This document shows, in pieces, positions 44,815 through 53,748 of a DNA stretch of 64,000 nt. The translations under genes were made by a program, and so were the position numbers. The stretch is from an uncultured Bacteroidales bacterium (GTDB lineage: Bacteria > Bacteroidota > Bacteroidia > Bacteroidales > F082), in NCBI GenBank assembly GCA_946407975.1, contig CAMJQC010000004.1, forward strand, positions 17,836-81,835, given 5' to 3'. Every line of letters begins with the position of its first letter. Position 1 is the stretch's first letter. The notes beneath the pieces are model-generated. The model made no database searches and had not been told where the DNA came from. It saw only the letters and a program-made list of their open reading frames with translations.

Positions 44815-44898
44815 TTCTTTTCGTTTTATGGGGTAAAAATACGGTTTTTCATAGAAATTTCTTATTCTTGCAATTGTTTTTCACGAAATAATTCTGTT

Positions 44899-46623
44899 AT
44901 GAAACGTTTATTCCTCTCATTCAGTCTCATGCTTCTGTTTGCAAACCTTTCGGCGCAAGTGATGCCGACATGGGAATCCATCAACCAACGGGGCTATCCG
45001 CAGTGGTTCAGCGATGCCAAATTGGGCATCTTCATCCATTGGGGTGTGTATTCCGTGCCTGCTTATGCCAGTTTGGAAGGCTATGCTGAATGGTATTATC
45101 GTGGCCTTAGCACCAACGATGAGCGTAAGACATTTCAGGAGCGCATCTATGGGAAAGACTTCAAATACGAGGACTTCGCCCCGATGTTTAAGGCTGAGCT
45201 GTGGGATCCTGCCGAATGGGCAGAGTTATTCAAGAAATCGGGAGCGAAATATGTGCTTTTGGTTTCGAAACATCACGACGGCTACTGTTTGTGGCCGAGC
45301 AAATATGCTCCAGAGTGGAACTCCGTTGCCATCGGCCCGCATCGTGACATCTGCGGGGAGTTGACAGAGGCGGTTCGTGCCAAGGGATTAAAAATGGGCT
45401 TCTATTATTCGTTGCCCGAATGGTCGAGCAAGATTCACCCATGGTATGTCGCACCTGACGATTCCATCGGACCCTATGTCGAAACCCATATGATCCCTCA
45501 ACTCAAGGAATTGATATCGGCCTATAAGCCCACGGTCCTCTTTACCGATGGCGAATGGCGCAATACGGCCGAACAATGGCATGCACGCGAACTCATCTCG
45601 TGGTATTACAATACGGTGGGGAAGGATGCCATCGTCAATGACCGATGGGGCGAAGGACAGCAACACGGATTCCGCACGCCCGAATACAGTGCCGGCATCA
45701 CGCTCACCGACCGTCCTTGGGCGGAATGCCGTGGTCTGGGACGTTCTTTCGGTCTGAACCGTAATGAGCCTTTGGAGAACTATCTTACCTCTGATGAGCT
45801 CATCCGTCATTTCTGCGTCCTCGTGGCAGCAGGTGGTGGCATGACCCTCAATGTGGGACCTGCCGCTGATGGGAAGATCCCGCTTTTGCAGCAAGAGCGT
45901 CTGTTAGACCTCGGAAGATGGCTGGATATCAATGGTGAGGCTATCTATGGGACGAGACCCTACAAGAAATTCTACGAGATGAAGCCGGTCTCTGTGGCCC
46001 GTTTCGACAAAGCGATTGACTTCGACTGGAAAAGGAATTCTCCCGATCCGATCATCAGTTGCGACAACTTCAGTGCACATTGGCAGGGCGTGTTTATTGT
46101 TGAAAAATGCGCCAAATATACCTTTGAGTTTAAGACGGACGATAAGGCCTCTTTGCTGATCGATGGCAAGACGGTGATTAAGGATTCTCGTGACAATCCT
46201 GTTGGGAGCGTCAAGCTCAAAGAAGGTCAGCACGAGATAGAGGTGTTCTATGAAGAGGACAATCTCGAGGCGACGATAAGCCTGTATTGGTCCTCGAAAA
46301 AGATGGAAAAGCAACTGATGAAAGGCTTCAAGGTAGGAGGCCTTTTGCCTGAAGAGGGGTTGAAGGCGACTTATACCAGCGAGCAACCCAGGGTGTGTTA
46401 CACGCAAGGCAAAGATGCGCTTTATGCCATCGCTTTGGAATATCCGGAAAAGGGACTTATTCTGAATATCGATCGTCCTGCCGACAACATGAAAGTGCAG
46501 CTGTTGGGCTGCCCGAAGTCTTTGCCTTGGAAATACAAAGACGGTCAACTATTCATTGACACAAGCGAATTGAAATACAGTGATGTGACAAGCACGGCGG
46601 CTTGGGTGTTCAAATTGAAATGA
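44899..46623 (+). CDS. GH29 alpha-L-fucosidase with PA14 domain
   Basis: Removes L-fucose from glycans. 574 residues from the ATG at 44899, which opens a signal peptide (MKRLFLSFSLMLLFANLSAQ). The GH29 barrel starts with WFSDAKLGIFIHWGVYS; active-site KHHDGYCLWPS (H125-H126) and nucleophile D217 (VLFTDGEW) are present. A PA14-like carbohydrate-binding domain spans about residues 395-480 (SAHWQGVFIVEKCAKYTFEF). Periplasmic or surface location; no T9SS tail. It stands alone, next to glycogen genes on the other strand, with no SusCD pair nearby. Confidence 0.92.
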   Translation: MKRLFLSFSLMLLFANLSAQVMPTWESINQRGYPQWFSDAKLGIFIHWGVYSVPAYASLEGYAEWYYRGLSTNDERKTFQERIYGKDFKYEDFAPMFKAELWDPAEWAELFKKSGAKYVLLVSKHHDGYCLWPSKYAPEWNSVAIGPHRDICGELTEAVRAKGLKMGFYYSLPEWSSKIHPWYVAPDDSIGPYVETHMIPQLKELISAYKPTVLFTDGEWRNTAEQWHARELISWYYNTVGKDAIVNDRWGEGQQHGFRTPEYSAGITLTDRPWAECRGLGRSFGLNRNEPLENYLTSDELIRHFCVLVAAGGGMTLNVGPAADGKIPLLQQERLLDLGRWLDINGEAIYGTRPYKKFYEMKPVSVARFDKAIDFDWKRNSPDPIISCDNFSAHWQGVFIVEKCAKYTFEFKTDDKASLLIDGKTVIKDSRDNPVGSVKLKEGQHEIEVFYEEDNLEATISLYWSSKKMEKQLMKGFKVGGLLPEEGLKATYTSEQPRVCYTQGKDALYAIALEYPEKGLILNIDRPADNMKVQLLGCPKSLPWKYKDGQLFIDTSELKYSDVTSTAAWVFKLK

Positions 46624-46626
46624 GGT

Positions 46627-47235
46627 TTATCCCTTGTCGTCGGTGAGGTCTTTCATGAAGATGTAACCGATGATATGGGTGGATTTGTTGGGCAAACGTT
46701 TGATATAGAAACGCTCGTCTGCTTGCACAAATTTGAAATGGATCCGATCACCTGATGGGAAGCATTTCAAGTCTTTCCTCCCGTTCCAACTGGTCTGATA
46801 TTCAAAGTCTTTGGTCTTCGTGAAGATATACCTGCATTTTCCTTTCAGGATGCTGGTGGTGAAGCCGTCAAAGTAGTTGCGGTTGCCCCATTTTCCAGCG
46901 AACGCAGCGGGGTTTTTCAAGCCATGGACGAACACTTTGAAAGTCTTTGACGAAATGGGCTTGATTTCGAGAACTTTTTGCACCAGGATTTCTTTGGTTT
47001 CAGGATTGACTGCCTCCATGTAGAGCCACTGAAAACGGTTGCCACGCTGTTCCCAGATAGGGGTAAAGTGCAAGGCAACGGTCGTGGAGTCGTTGATTTT
47101 TGCCGAGTAATCGCCTTGAATAGTGCGATAAAACTGCTTGGCATCTTCTTCCGTATACTTGGCTTTCTTTTGTGAGAATGCAGACCCTATCAGCAGAAAT
47201 GCTGCAAAAAACAAAAAGATTCTCTTCGTGTTCAT
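46627..47235 (-). CDS. CpcT/CpeT-like secreted protein
   Basis: 202 residues with a signal peptide (MNTKRIFLFFAAFLLIGSAFSQ). The mature part resembles the CpcT/CpeT (DUF1001) fold: HFTPIWEQRGNRFQWLYMEAV, KCRYIFTKTKDFEYQTSWNGRKDLKC and IIGYIFMKDL. In cyanobacteria these lyases attach phycobilins, but the Bacteroidota homologues have no phycobiliprotein partner; a ligand-binding calycin-like role is more likely. Convergent with the fucosidase gene (3 bp between stops) and 11 bp downstream of the TonB receptor gene, so probably in that transcript. Confidence 0.6.
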   Translation of the reverse strand: MNTKRIFLFFAAFLLIGSAFSQKKAKYTEEDAKQFYRTIQGDYSAKINDSTTVALHFTPIWEQRGNRFQWLYMEAVNPETKEILVQKVLEIKPISSKTFKVFVHGLKNPAAFAGKWGNRNYFDGFTTSILKGKCRYIFTKTKDFEYQTSWNGRKDLKCFPSGDRIHFKFVQADERFYIKRLPNKSTHIIGYIFMKDLTDDKG

Positions 47236-47246
47236 GTTCGTATGGG

Positions 47247-49601
47247 TTAGAAGGTTAAGGTGAGACCTATGCTCGGCAGGATGGGCAGCTGATAGACTTC
47301 TTCGCTCGTGATGAGGTTGACGTAGAAGATGTTGTTTCGGTTATAGATGTTGGTGACGCTGAAATCGGCCTCAAGTATGGTGCGCTCGCTGAAGTAGAAC
47401 TTGCGTTTTACATCCAGGTCTAAACGGTGGTAGGTGGGCAGACGGCCTTCGTTAAGTTCACCGTAAACGACACCCATGTCGCCGTTAGTAGTGGTGTAAT
47501 CGAAGTTGATTCCATCTTGGAAGGAGAAGTATTCATAATAGCCTTGGACCTGGGTAAAGGGGAAGCCCGTGCCGAAGTTCCATCGGCCGCTGAATTCCCA
47601 CTGACGTTTGTCGCCAGCCGTGTAGGTCACGATGGTGTTGATATTGTGACGACGATCAAAGTGAGGCGCGTAGTCTTTGAGGAGAACTTCGTTGCCTTCG
47701 ATTTTTTCATATTGTCTGTTGACAAATCCGAGCGCATATACGGCCCAGACGTACCATCTCTTGTTTTCGAACTTCAACGAGAGGTCAAATCCGTAAGCAG
47801 AGCCTTTCTCAACGATGAAGTCCTTGGTCAACAGCTCAGCTATGTGATCGTCGGCAGCTTCGAATACATCACCGAAGTTATAAAGCTTATTACGGTTGAT
47901 GTTGGTGAGCTGGTTGAAGTCTTTGTAGTAGCCTTCCAAATTGAGGGTGACTTGCTTGCCGAGGTCGAACTCAGTACCTAAGATGGCGTGGTTGGCTTTT
48001 TGGAGATAGGATCTGATGGGTTGTCCGTTGAAGGTTTCTGGCAGGTTGTCAATGCCCGAAAGGAAGCCGTAGAACAGGTTGACGACATCGCGGTCACTGG
48101 TGGCGGCAACGAAGTTCTGGGAATACATTCCGGCGGCGGCCTTCAGCCTCAACCAGTCGTTGACGTTGTATTTCATAGCTAGGCGAGGTTCGGGTGAGAT
48201 GTCGGGCAACGAGGCATACCACTGCAAGCGGAAACTGGGCTCTAACAACAGTTTGCCAATGGTGGTCTTGTATTTCACGAAGGCGCCGATCTCGGTGGAG
48301 TTCTCTTTGGCTGTGATTTTCTTGTGGCCGTATGTGCTGTAGGTGACGTAGTCGGTCGTATAGCCTAACACTTCGATACCGTATTTGATGGTGCTCTTGC
48401 CCAAGAAATAGCTGAAGTCGAAGTTCATGTTGAAACCGTTGATGGTGCTGGTCCTGTCAGGGTTGAACTGCTCTTTCATCCTGGACTTATAGCTGGAATA
48501 GGCCACGGTGCCCTCGATCATCACAGGGTGTTTGCCAGGGATGATGAGGAAATTGGTGCCGCCGCCAAAAGAGTTCCAGCCGAAGTCGGAAAGCGACATG
48601 TAGTTGTTCACCTGGTCGTTGAACGAGAAACCAAACAGGTTGACTTTACTGCCGTTTGGGGCATTCAGGGAGATCTTGCCATAGACGTCCTGATAGTTGA
48701 AAGGCAATCCTATTTCGGAAGCATAGCTGTAGATGGCTTTGCTGGTTTGTTCCAGATAGGAGTTTTTGGCGGAAAGGACAAAGGTCGCAGCGGCTTCATC
48801 GGGGGTCTTGGCTTTTTTGAGTGGTCCTTCCAATGTGATCTTGGTGCCGAAGGTGCTTCCGCCTATCTTGCCTGTGAAACGGTTTTTGTTACCGTCACGG
48901 GTGGAGATGTCCATGATGGATGAGATACGGCCACCGTGTTCAGCGCCAAAACCTCCCGTGTAGACCTCGGCGTTACGGATGATGTCGGTGTCGAATACGG
49001 AGAAAAGGCCGATGGAGTGGAAGGGGTTGTAGACGACCATGCCGTCAAGCAACACTTTGTTTTGGATGGGCGAACCGCCACGGATATAGAGCTGACCGCC
49101 TTGGTCACCCGTGAAGATGACGCCTGGGATGACCTGCAGGTATTGCGCCAGGTCGGCCTGACCTCCAATGCTCGGAATCTTGGTGATAGTCTTAGGCGTG
49201 ACCGTGATGACGGAAGTCTTGGTCTCGGTACGGGCCTCGATCTTGTCAGCCGTGATGGTGACAGTCTCAAGGTTGAGACTGGTAGCCTTTAAGTAGTATT
49301 TTTTGTTGATCGATTGTCCTTTGGAAAGCGTGATGTTTTCTCTGATGGTGTCATATCCAACGCTGGTGACCAAAAGGGTATATCTGCCATCAGGGATGCG
49401 GCTGATGTCAAAGTGACCGTTTTCGTCGGTCGATCCACCGATGGTAGTGCCTTTAAGATAGACATTACAGTACATGACGGGTTCACCTGTCGATTCTTCA
49501 TAGACAAAACCTTTGATGTTGTTGTTTTGGGCAACAGCAGCTATGGTAATGAAAAGGACCAACGTGGTGAGGCAGAGTCTTCTGAGTAGTTGATGCAGCA
49601 T
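47247..49601 (-). CDS. TonB-dependent outer-membrane receptor
   Basis: 784 residues. Signal peptide (about 1-24), an N-terminal carboxypeptidase regulatory-like domain (about 27-110, GFVYEESTGEPVMYCNVYLK), a plug domain (about 125-235, with IPSIGGQADLAQYLQVIPGV and GDQGGQLYIRGGSPIQNKVLLDG) and a 22-strand barrel. It lacks the SusC signature and no SusD gene is adjacent, so the ligand may be a metal chelate or another small molecule. A CpeT-like gene follows 11 bp downstream. Confidence 0.93.
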   Translation of the reverse strand: MLHQLLRRLCLTTLVLFITIAAVAQNNNIKGFVYEESTGEPVMYCNVYLKGTTIGGSTDENGHFDISRIPDGRYTLLVTSVGYDTIRENITLSKGQSINKKYYLKATSLNLETVTITADKIEARTETKTSVITVTPKTITKIPSIGGQADLAQYLQVIPGVIFTGDQGGQLYIRGGSPIQNKVLLDGMVVYNPFHSIGLFSVFDTDIIRNAEVYTGGFGAEHGGRISSIMDISTRDGNKNRFTGKIGGSTFGTKITLEGPLKKAKTPDEAAATFVLSAKNSYLEQTSKAIYSYASEIGLPFNYQDVYGKISLNAPNGSKVNLFGFSFNDQVNNYMSLSDFGWNSFGGGTNFLIIPGKHPVMIEGTVAYSSYKSRMKEQFNPDRTSTINGFNMNFDFSYFLGKSTIKYGIEVLGYTTDYVTYSTYGHKKITAKENSTEIGAFVKYKTTIGKLLLEPSFRLQWYASLPDISPEPRLAMKYNVNDWLRLKAAAGMYSQNFVAATSDRDVVNLFYGFLSGIDNLPETFNGQPIRSYLQKANHAILGTEFDLGKQVTLNLEGYYKDFNQLTNINRNKLYNFGDVFEAADDHIAELLTKDFIVEKGSAYGFDLSLKFENKRWYVWAVYALGFVNRQYEKIEGNEVLLKDYAPHFDRRHNINTIVTYTAGDKRQWEFSGRWNFGTGFPFTQVQGYYEYFSFQDGINFDYTTTNGDMGVVYGELNEGRLPTYHRLDLDVKRKFYFSERTILEADFSVTNIYNRNNIFYVNLITSEEVYQLPILPSIGLTLTF

Positions 49602-49666
49602 GGCGCTTAAAAGTATTTTACTGATTTTTAATATGCTAAGTAATCGTTCCGTAAGGAATTAATTCG

Positions 49667-49674
49667 CAAAAATA
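49667..49674 (-). promoter_or_regulatory. -7 box for the TonB receptor
   Basis: TATTTTTG on the minus strand, 65 bp before the receptor start. Confidence 0.5.
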
Positions 49675-49770
49675 TAAAAAAGACAACAACCTTTGTTTGT
49701 TTTTGTCTGTTTTTTCTGAGCAAAAACAAATTATAGCAAAATGACATTTAAAATAGGGGTGGCCAAAAAA

Positions 49771-49799
49771 GAAAAAAGCACGGACGACAGCCCGTGCTT
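49771..49799 (-). terminator. Terminator after the LiaF-like gene
   Basis: Arms AAGCACGG and CCGTGCTT with an 8-nt loop, followed on the minus strand by a T-rich run. It lies 21 bp after the LiaF-like stop. Confidence 0.85.
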
Positions 49800-49820
49800 A
49801 ACCTTTCTTATGATGGCAGA

Positions 49821-50789
49821 TTAATCTGTTTCGTATCGGCTGACGCTGATGGTGGATACGCCGCAGTCGAACGTGATGAAGATTTTGTGTTCGGATTCGT
49901 TGAAGCCGGGAGTCTGGTAAAGGCCTTTATTGACCATGGTGAAACCCGGGAAGTCCTTGCTGGTGAGAGCGGATTCGACGCTGATGCGGCATCCCATGCT
50001 GCTAGGAACTTCGATATTGATGTCGGATACACCGGAATCGACATCGAGAGTGATGTCGGTCCCATTGTCAGCTAAGAGTATGTTCATTTTGCAAGCTCCG
50101 GCATCGATGTCAACATGGTTGATCCGGTAGGGTCTGAGGTCAAGGTCGCAGTCGGAAGCACCTGTGTCGATGTTGAGGTCCCAAGCGGGATGGTCGCTCA
50201 TGGCAATAGAGAGCTCGTTTTTGATTTTATTCGATTTGTTGTTCACATTTCCTTTCCCTTTGACAAATACATTGGCGACTTTGTCATTTGTTTCTGTCCT
50301 GAAGTTGTACTTGGCGAAACTGCTTGTGCTGTTGACCGTCACCAGTTCGGCACAAGGGGGAAGGATTTCGAGGTTGCCAGCTCCAAAATCAATGTCGAGC
50401 GTAGCTTTTTTATAATCTCCGTAAGGTTCAGAGAAATGTTCCGAGATGAGACCTTGCTTGTCAGCATCCCATTCTTCCTCGTCTTTGGAATTGTCATTGT
50501 CGTTGTCCCAATCCCAGTTTCTGAAAAGGGAAGATAAAGAGTAACGATTGGCATGGTTGACGGCTTCGTTGTGATAGAGCAGTACGGAGGCCCCCATGGT
50601 TAACAAGAGCAGGATGGCCTTCAGATAATCCTTCACGGGCAAGATGGCGATGCCGATGAGGATGAGTATAAAGGGCCAAAGACGGGAGGCGATGCGCCAG
50701 CTGAAATCTATGACATTAAGTGCGCCTAGCAAGGCGATGATACCGATGAAAAGGACAATTAGTCCAAGGAATAAGTTTCTACTTTTCAT
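49821..50789 (-). CDS. LiaI/LiaF-like membrane protein
   Basis: 322 residues. N-terminal hydrophobic part with three to four helices (FLGLIVLFIGIIALLGALNVI, LWPFILILIGIAIL) of the LiaI/LiaF-like TM type, an acidic linker (DWDNDNDNSKDEEEWDADK), and a C-terminal beta-helix-like domain (about 130-320, ATLDIDFGAGNLEILP, LDVDSGVSDINIEVPSS) similar to LiaF/DUF2154. In Firmicutes such proteins sense envelope stress; the same idea is an inference here. Overlaps the PspC gene by 11 bp. Confidence 0.8.
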   Translation of the reverse strand: MKSRNLFLGLIVLFIGIIALLGALNVIDFSWRIASRLWPFILILIGIAILPVKDYLKAILLLLTMGASVLLYHNEAVNHANRYSLSSLFRNWDWDNDNDNSKDEEEWDADKQGLISEHFSEPYGDYKKATLDIDFGAGNLEILPPCAELVTVNSTSSFAKYNFRTETNDKVANVFVKGKGNVNNKSNKIKNELSIAMSDHPAWDLNIDTGASDCDLDLRPYRINHVDIDAGACKMNILLADNGTDITLDVDSGVSDINIEVPSSMGCRISVESALTSKDFPGFTMVNKGLYQTPGFNESEHKIFITFDCGVSTISVSRYETD

Positions 50790-51201
50790 AGTTGTTCTTT
50801 TTTGAAAGTGGGAGGATGAGCAGTAATCCGATGGCTATTAAGATGATGGGCCATAGCGTATGCCAGTTGAATCGAGGCACGAGATTGCCGAGGAGGAATA
50901 GACATCCTAAAAGGATAAGTGCGATGCCTCCAATCAGGCCACCCCTGTTCTCATCTTTAACAGGAACGGGTTGCCCTTGCTGGTCGTTTACGAATTGTTC
51001 TGCCTTTATGCCTCTGTCGGCGGGCAAAATGATCCATAGGATAAGGTAGATGAGAAATCCTGAGCCGCCAGCGAGAAAGAAGACGACAAAAAGAATCCTG
51101 ATGATGGTGGGGTCGACGCCCAGCATGTCTCCTAATCCAGAGCAAACGCCACCTATGACTTTATTCTGGATGTTGCGATGTAGTCTTTTTTGATTGTCCA
51201 T
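50779..51201 (-). CDS. PspC domain envelope-stress protein
   Basis: 140 residues. The N-terminal PspC domain (about 5-63) is clear: LHRNIQNKVIGGVCSGLGDM, LGVDPTIIRILFVVFFLAGG, LIYLILWIILPAD. A second hydrophobic region (about 90-135) resembles the LiaI-type helices of the next gene. It forms a two-gene unit with the LiaF-like gene (11 bp overlap), which supports a shared role in envelope-stress sensing at the inner membrane. Confidence 0.9.
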   Translation of the reverse strand: MDNQKRLHRNIQNKVIGGVCSGLGDMLGVDPTIIRILFVVFFLAGGSGFLIYLILWIILPADRGIKAEQFVNDQQGQPVPVKDENRGGLIGGIALILLGCLFLLGNLVPRFNWHTLWPIILIAIGLLLILPLSKKNNYEK

Positions 51202-51361
51202 TTTATTACTGATGTTTGTTGCTATACGATTGTTCGTGTCTTTTGTTACAAAAGTTGTGCAAAAATGTGCATATTTTTTAAAAGTGGCCAGTTTTTTTTA
51301 AGGTTGCAACCTTGCAACTGCCCAAAATTGCTTTTCTTTGGGGTCGCAAATCGGAATCTTT

Positions 51362-53656
51362 ATGAGAAAGACTTTTTTGGTATTATTAATGGTGCTGTCT
51401 GCACTTGTTTTGAATGCTCAAGATAAGGCCACGAAAAGGTTGCTACAGGATTATGAAAAATCGAAGCCTGCTTTTGAAGCGGCGTATAGGGTTTTCCCGA
51501 CGATTCCCCAAGGATTGCTTGAAGCGGTTTCGTATACCAATACCCATTTCCATCATTTGACGGATGCCGACTATGGCTTTGACGATTCTACGGCGATGCC
51601 TCGCAGTTATGGCCTGATGGGCCTGGTGATGGATGGCAAGAACTGCTTCCGTGAGAATCTGCATGTGATCGCCAAATTGTCAGGCATTCCCGAAACGGAT
51701 ATTTTGACCGATCCAGCAAAGAACGTTCTGGCTTATGCAGCAGCCTTTTCGAATTTGTTGGAAGATAAGGAGGGAAGCGATTTTAAGCATTGCCTTACTG
51801 TAGTGGAAGACCTTTCAGAACTGCCTGTGGGAGGTGAAAAAGACGCTTTCGTCATGAACACGATGCTGTATTCGGTTTGCAATTTCCTTAATGATGAGAA
51901 AAAGGCGAGCTTGTGTGGCTTCGTTCCCTATGCTTTAGACCTGAAATCTGTCTTTGGTGATGAATTGCCTCTGCTTTCGGCTCGAATTCTTCGGGTGAAG
52001 GATGGCCCCGATTATCCTGGTGCCATTTGGAATCCTGCTCCAGAGTGCAATTTCAGCGAACGCAGCGATACGACGGTAATCAGCTCGGTGGTCGTCCATT
52101 ATACGGAAGGCTCATATGCCGGTAGCATCAGCTGGTTCTTGAACTGCGATTCACAGGTTTCGGCGCATTATGTCATCCGTTCGTCGGATGGACAGATTAC
52201 CCAGATGGTGAGAGAGGCTGACAAGGCGTGGCATGCCCGCACCGCCAACGCCTATTCCATTGGCATTGAGCATGAGGCTTATGGTGATATTGTCAGTTAT
52301 TTTACGCCAGAGATGTATGGCGCGTCGGCTGATTTGGTGCGTGACATCTGCCAACGGCATGAACCCATCCTTTCGCATAGGGTCTTCTATCGCGATACGC
52401 TCGACAGCGGAATCTGTTTAAATAATGGGCTGCACGACCTCGGCGGCGAGACGTCCTGTGTCAAGATCCGTGGGCATCAGCATTATCCCAATCAGTCGCA
52501 TACCGACCCTGGCCCTTATTGGGACTGGAATTACTACTATAAGCTGATCAACCAGGGAACGGAGATGGAGATTCTGGAAGGGGAGTCGGGAGTCTTGAAT
52601 CACCAAGACTATCCTGACGACGAGCGCAGGCTGTGGCTGGTACGTGTGCCGCTGGGCCATATCGTGCAAATGAATTTCGAGTCGTTTGAACTGGAGACGG
52701 ATTATGATTTCTTATGGATATATGATGGGGAAGATGAATTTGCGCCTAAGATCGGCCGATGGAACACGCAAAGCCCGGGTACTGTGATATCCACTGGCAA
52801 TGTCATGTGTCTGGAGTTTCGTTCCGATTGCTTCACTACGGCGGCGGGATGGCGCGCTACATGGCGTGCTGTGGAACCTGTCCCTGTTGAGAGTATTACT
52901 ATCGAACCTGCTCTGGCTGAGGTGATAATGGTTGAAGGACAGCAGCAGTTCATGGCACGGGTCCTTCCCGACGACGCCACCTTTAAAAAGGTCAGATGGT
53001 CGGTGAGCGACGAAAACGTCATTACCGTCGACAGAAATGGGCTGGTCAGGCCGGTTAATGTGGGCAATGCTACGGTTACCGCTACCTCAGCCGTTTATCC
53101 GGAACGCTCGGCTACGGCTTATGTCACCGTCCTACCGTGTCCTGTGGCCAGTATTGCTTTATATCCTACTGTTGTGGAGATGAATGTGGGCGACACCGTT
53201 GTTTTCACGGCGACACTCCATCCAGAATATGCTACAAATCAGCATGTCACTTGGAGAATTAACGATGAAACGGTTGCAAGCATTCGTGCAGTCAATAGCG
53301 ATGAGCTCAGTTGCACGGTGGAAGGAATGCTGGGTGGAAAAGTCCATCTCTCCGTCATCACTGAAGACGGTCAGCATTTGGCTTTAGCTGACATTTCTGT
53401 TAATGCGTCACCTGACCCCTTTATCGTTGGCGTGTTTCCCAATCCCGTCAGCGACTTGCTGCATGTCAACGTAGCGGAAACGGGATTGATAGACATTGAA
53501 GTCTATGACGCATATGGCAATTGCCTGTTGACGGATCGCTTTCAGAAAACAATGGATATCGACGTGAGTCAATGGCGTTCGGGCGTGTACTTCTTACGTT
53601 ATGGCCCCGCTTTTCAAGAAAAGCAATTGATTAAAATTGTGAAAGTTACACCTTGA
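51362..53656 (+). CDS. T9SS-secreted multidomain N-acetylmuramoyl-L-alanine amidase
   Basis: 764 residues from the ATG at 51362 (signal peptide 1-20). Order of domains: a lysozyme/transglycosylase-like helical domain (about 40-135, IPQGLLEAVSYTNTHF, SYGLMGLVMDG, DPAKNVLAYAAAFSNLL) whose expected catalytic Glu is not visible; an Amidase_2 (AmpD-like) domain (about 235-395) with zinc ligands H246 (VVVHYTEG), H380 and D382 (SHTDPGPYWDW) and E303 (GIEHEA); a CUB-like domain (about 410-503, YDFLWIYDGED); two BIG_2 Ig-like domains (about 508-675); and a T9SS type A tail (from about 690, VGVFPNPVSDLLH). It should cut peptidoglycan outside the cell, and may act on other bacteria. Confidence 0.88.
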   Translation: MRKTFLVLLMVLSALVLNAQDKATKRLLQDYEKSKPAFEAAYRVFPTIPQGLLEAVSYTNTHFHHLTDADYGFDDSTAMPRSYGLMGLVMDGKNCFRENLHVIAKLSGIPETDILTDPAKNVLAYAAAFSNLLEDKEGSDFKHCLTVVEDLSELPVGGEKDAFVMNTMLYSVCNFLNDEKKASLCGFVPYALDLKSVFGDELPLLSARILRVKDGPDYPGAIWNPAPECNFSERSDTTVISSVVVHYTEGSYAGSISWFLNCDSQVSAHYVIRSSDGQITQMVREADKAWHARTANAYSIGIEHEAYGDIVSYFTPEMYGASADLVRDICQRHEPILSHRVFYRDTLDSGICLNNGLHDLGGETSCVKIRGHQHYPNQSHTDPGPYWDWNYYYKLINQGTEMEILEGESGVLNHQDYPDDERRLWLVRVPLGHIVQMNFESFELETDYDFLWIYDGEDEFAPKIGRWNTQSPGTVISTGNVMCLEFRSDCFTTAAGWRATWRAVEPVPVESITIEPALAEVIMVEGQQQFMARVLPDDATFKKVRWSVSDENVITVDRNGLVRPVNVGNATVTATSAVYPERSATAYVTVLPCPVASIALYPTVVEMNVGDTVVFTATLHPEYATNQHVTWRINDETVASIRAVNSDELSCTVEGMLGGKVHLSVITEDGQHLALADISVNASPDPFIVGVFPNPVSDLLHVNVAETGLIDIEVYDAYGNCLLTDRFQKTMDIDVSQWRSGVYFLRYGPAFQEKQLIKIVKVTP

Positions 53657-53678
53657 CGCAAACTATTTCCTTGAAACG

Positions 53679-53709
53679 ATTGCTCGTGTCTTTCTATTTT
53701 GTATCTTTG
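53679..53709 (+). promoter_or_regulatory. Promoter for iorAB
   Basis: -7 box TATCTTTG (53702-53709) with ATTGC at 53679-53683, 18-19 bp apart. The ATG of iorA is at 53749. Confidence 0.55.
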
Positions 53710-53748
53710 TGGCAAATGAAATATTGTTGAAAGATATAAAATAATCAC

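Noticed and set aside
46627-47235. Chromophore (phycobilin) lyase function for the CpeT-like protein.
   Set aside because: The fold similarity is only partial and no phycobiliprotein or bilin synthesis gene is present; the enzymatic name would mislead.
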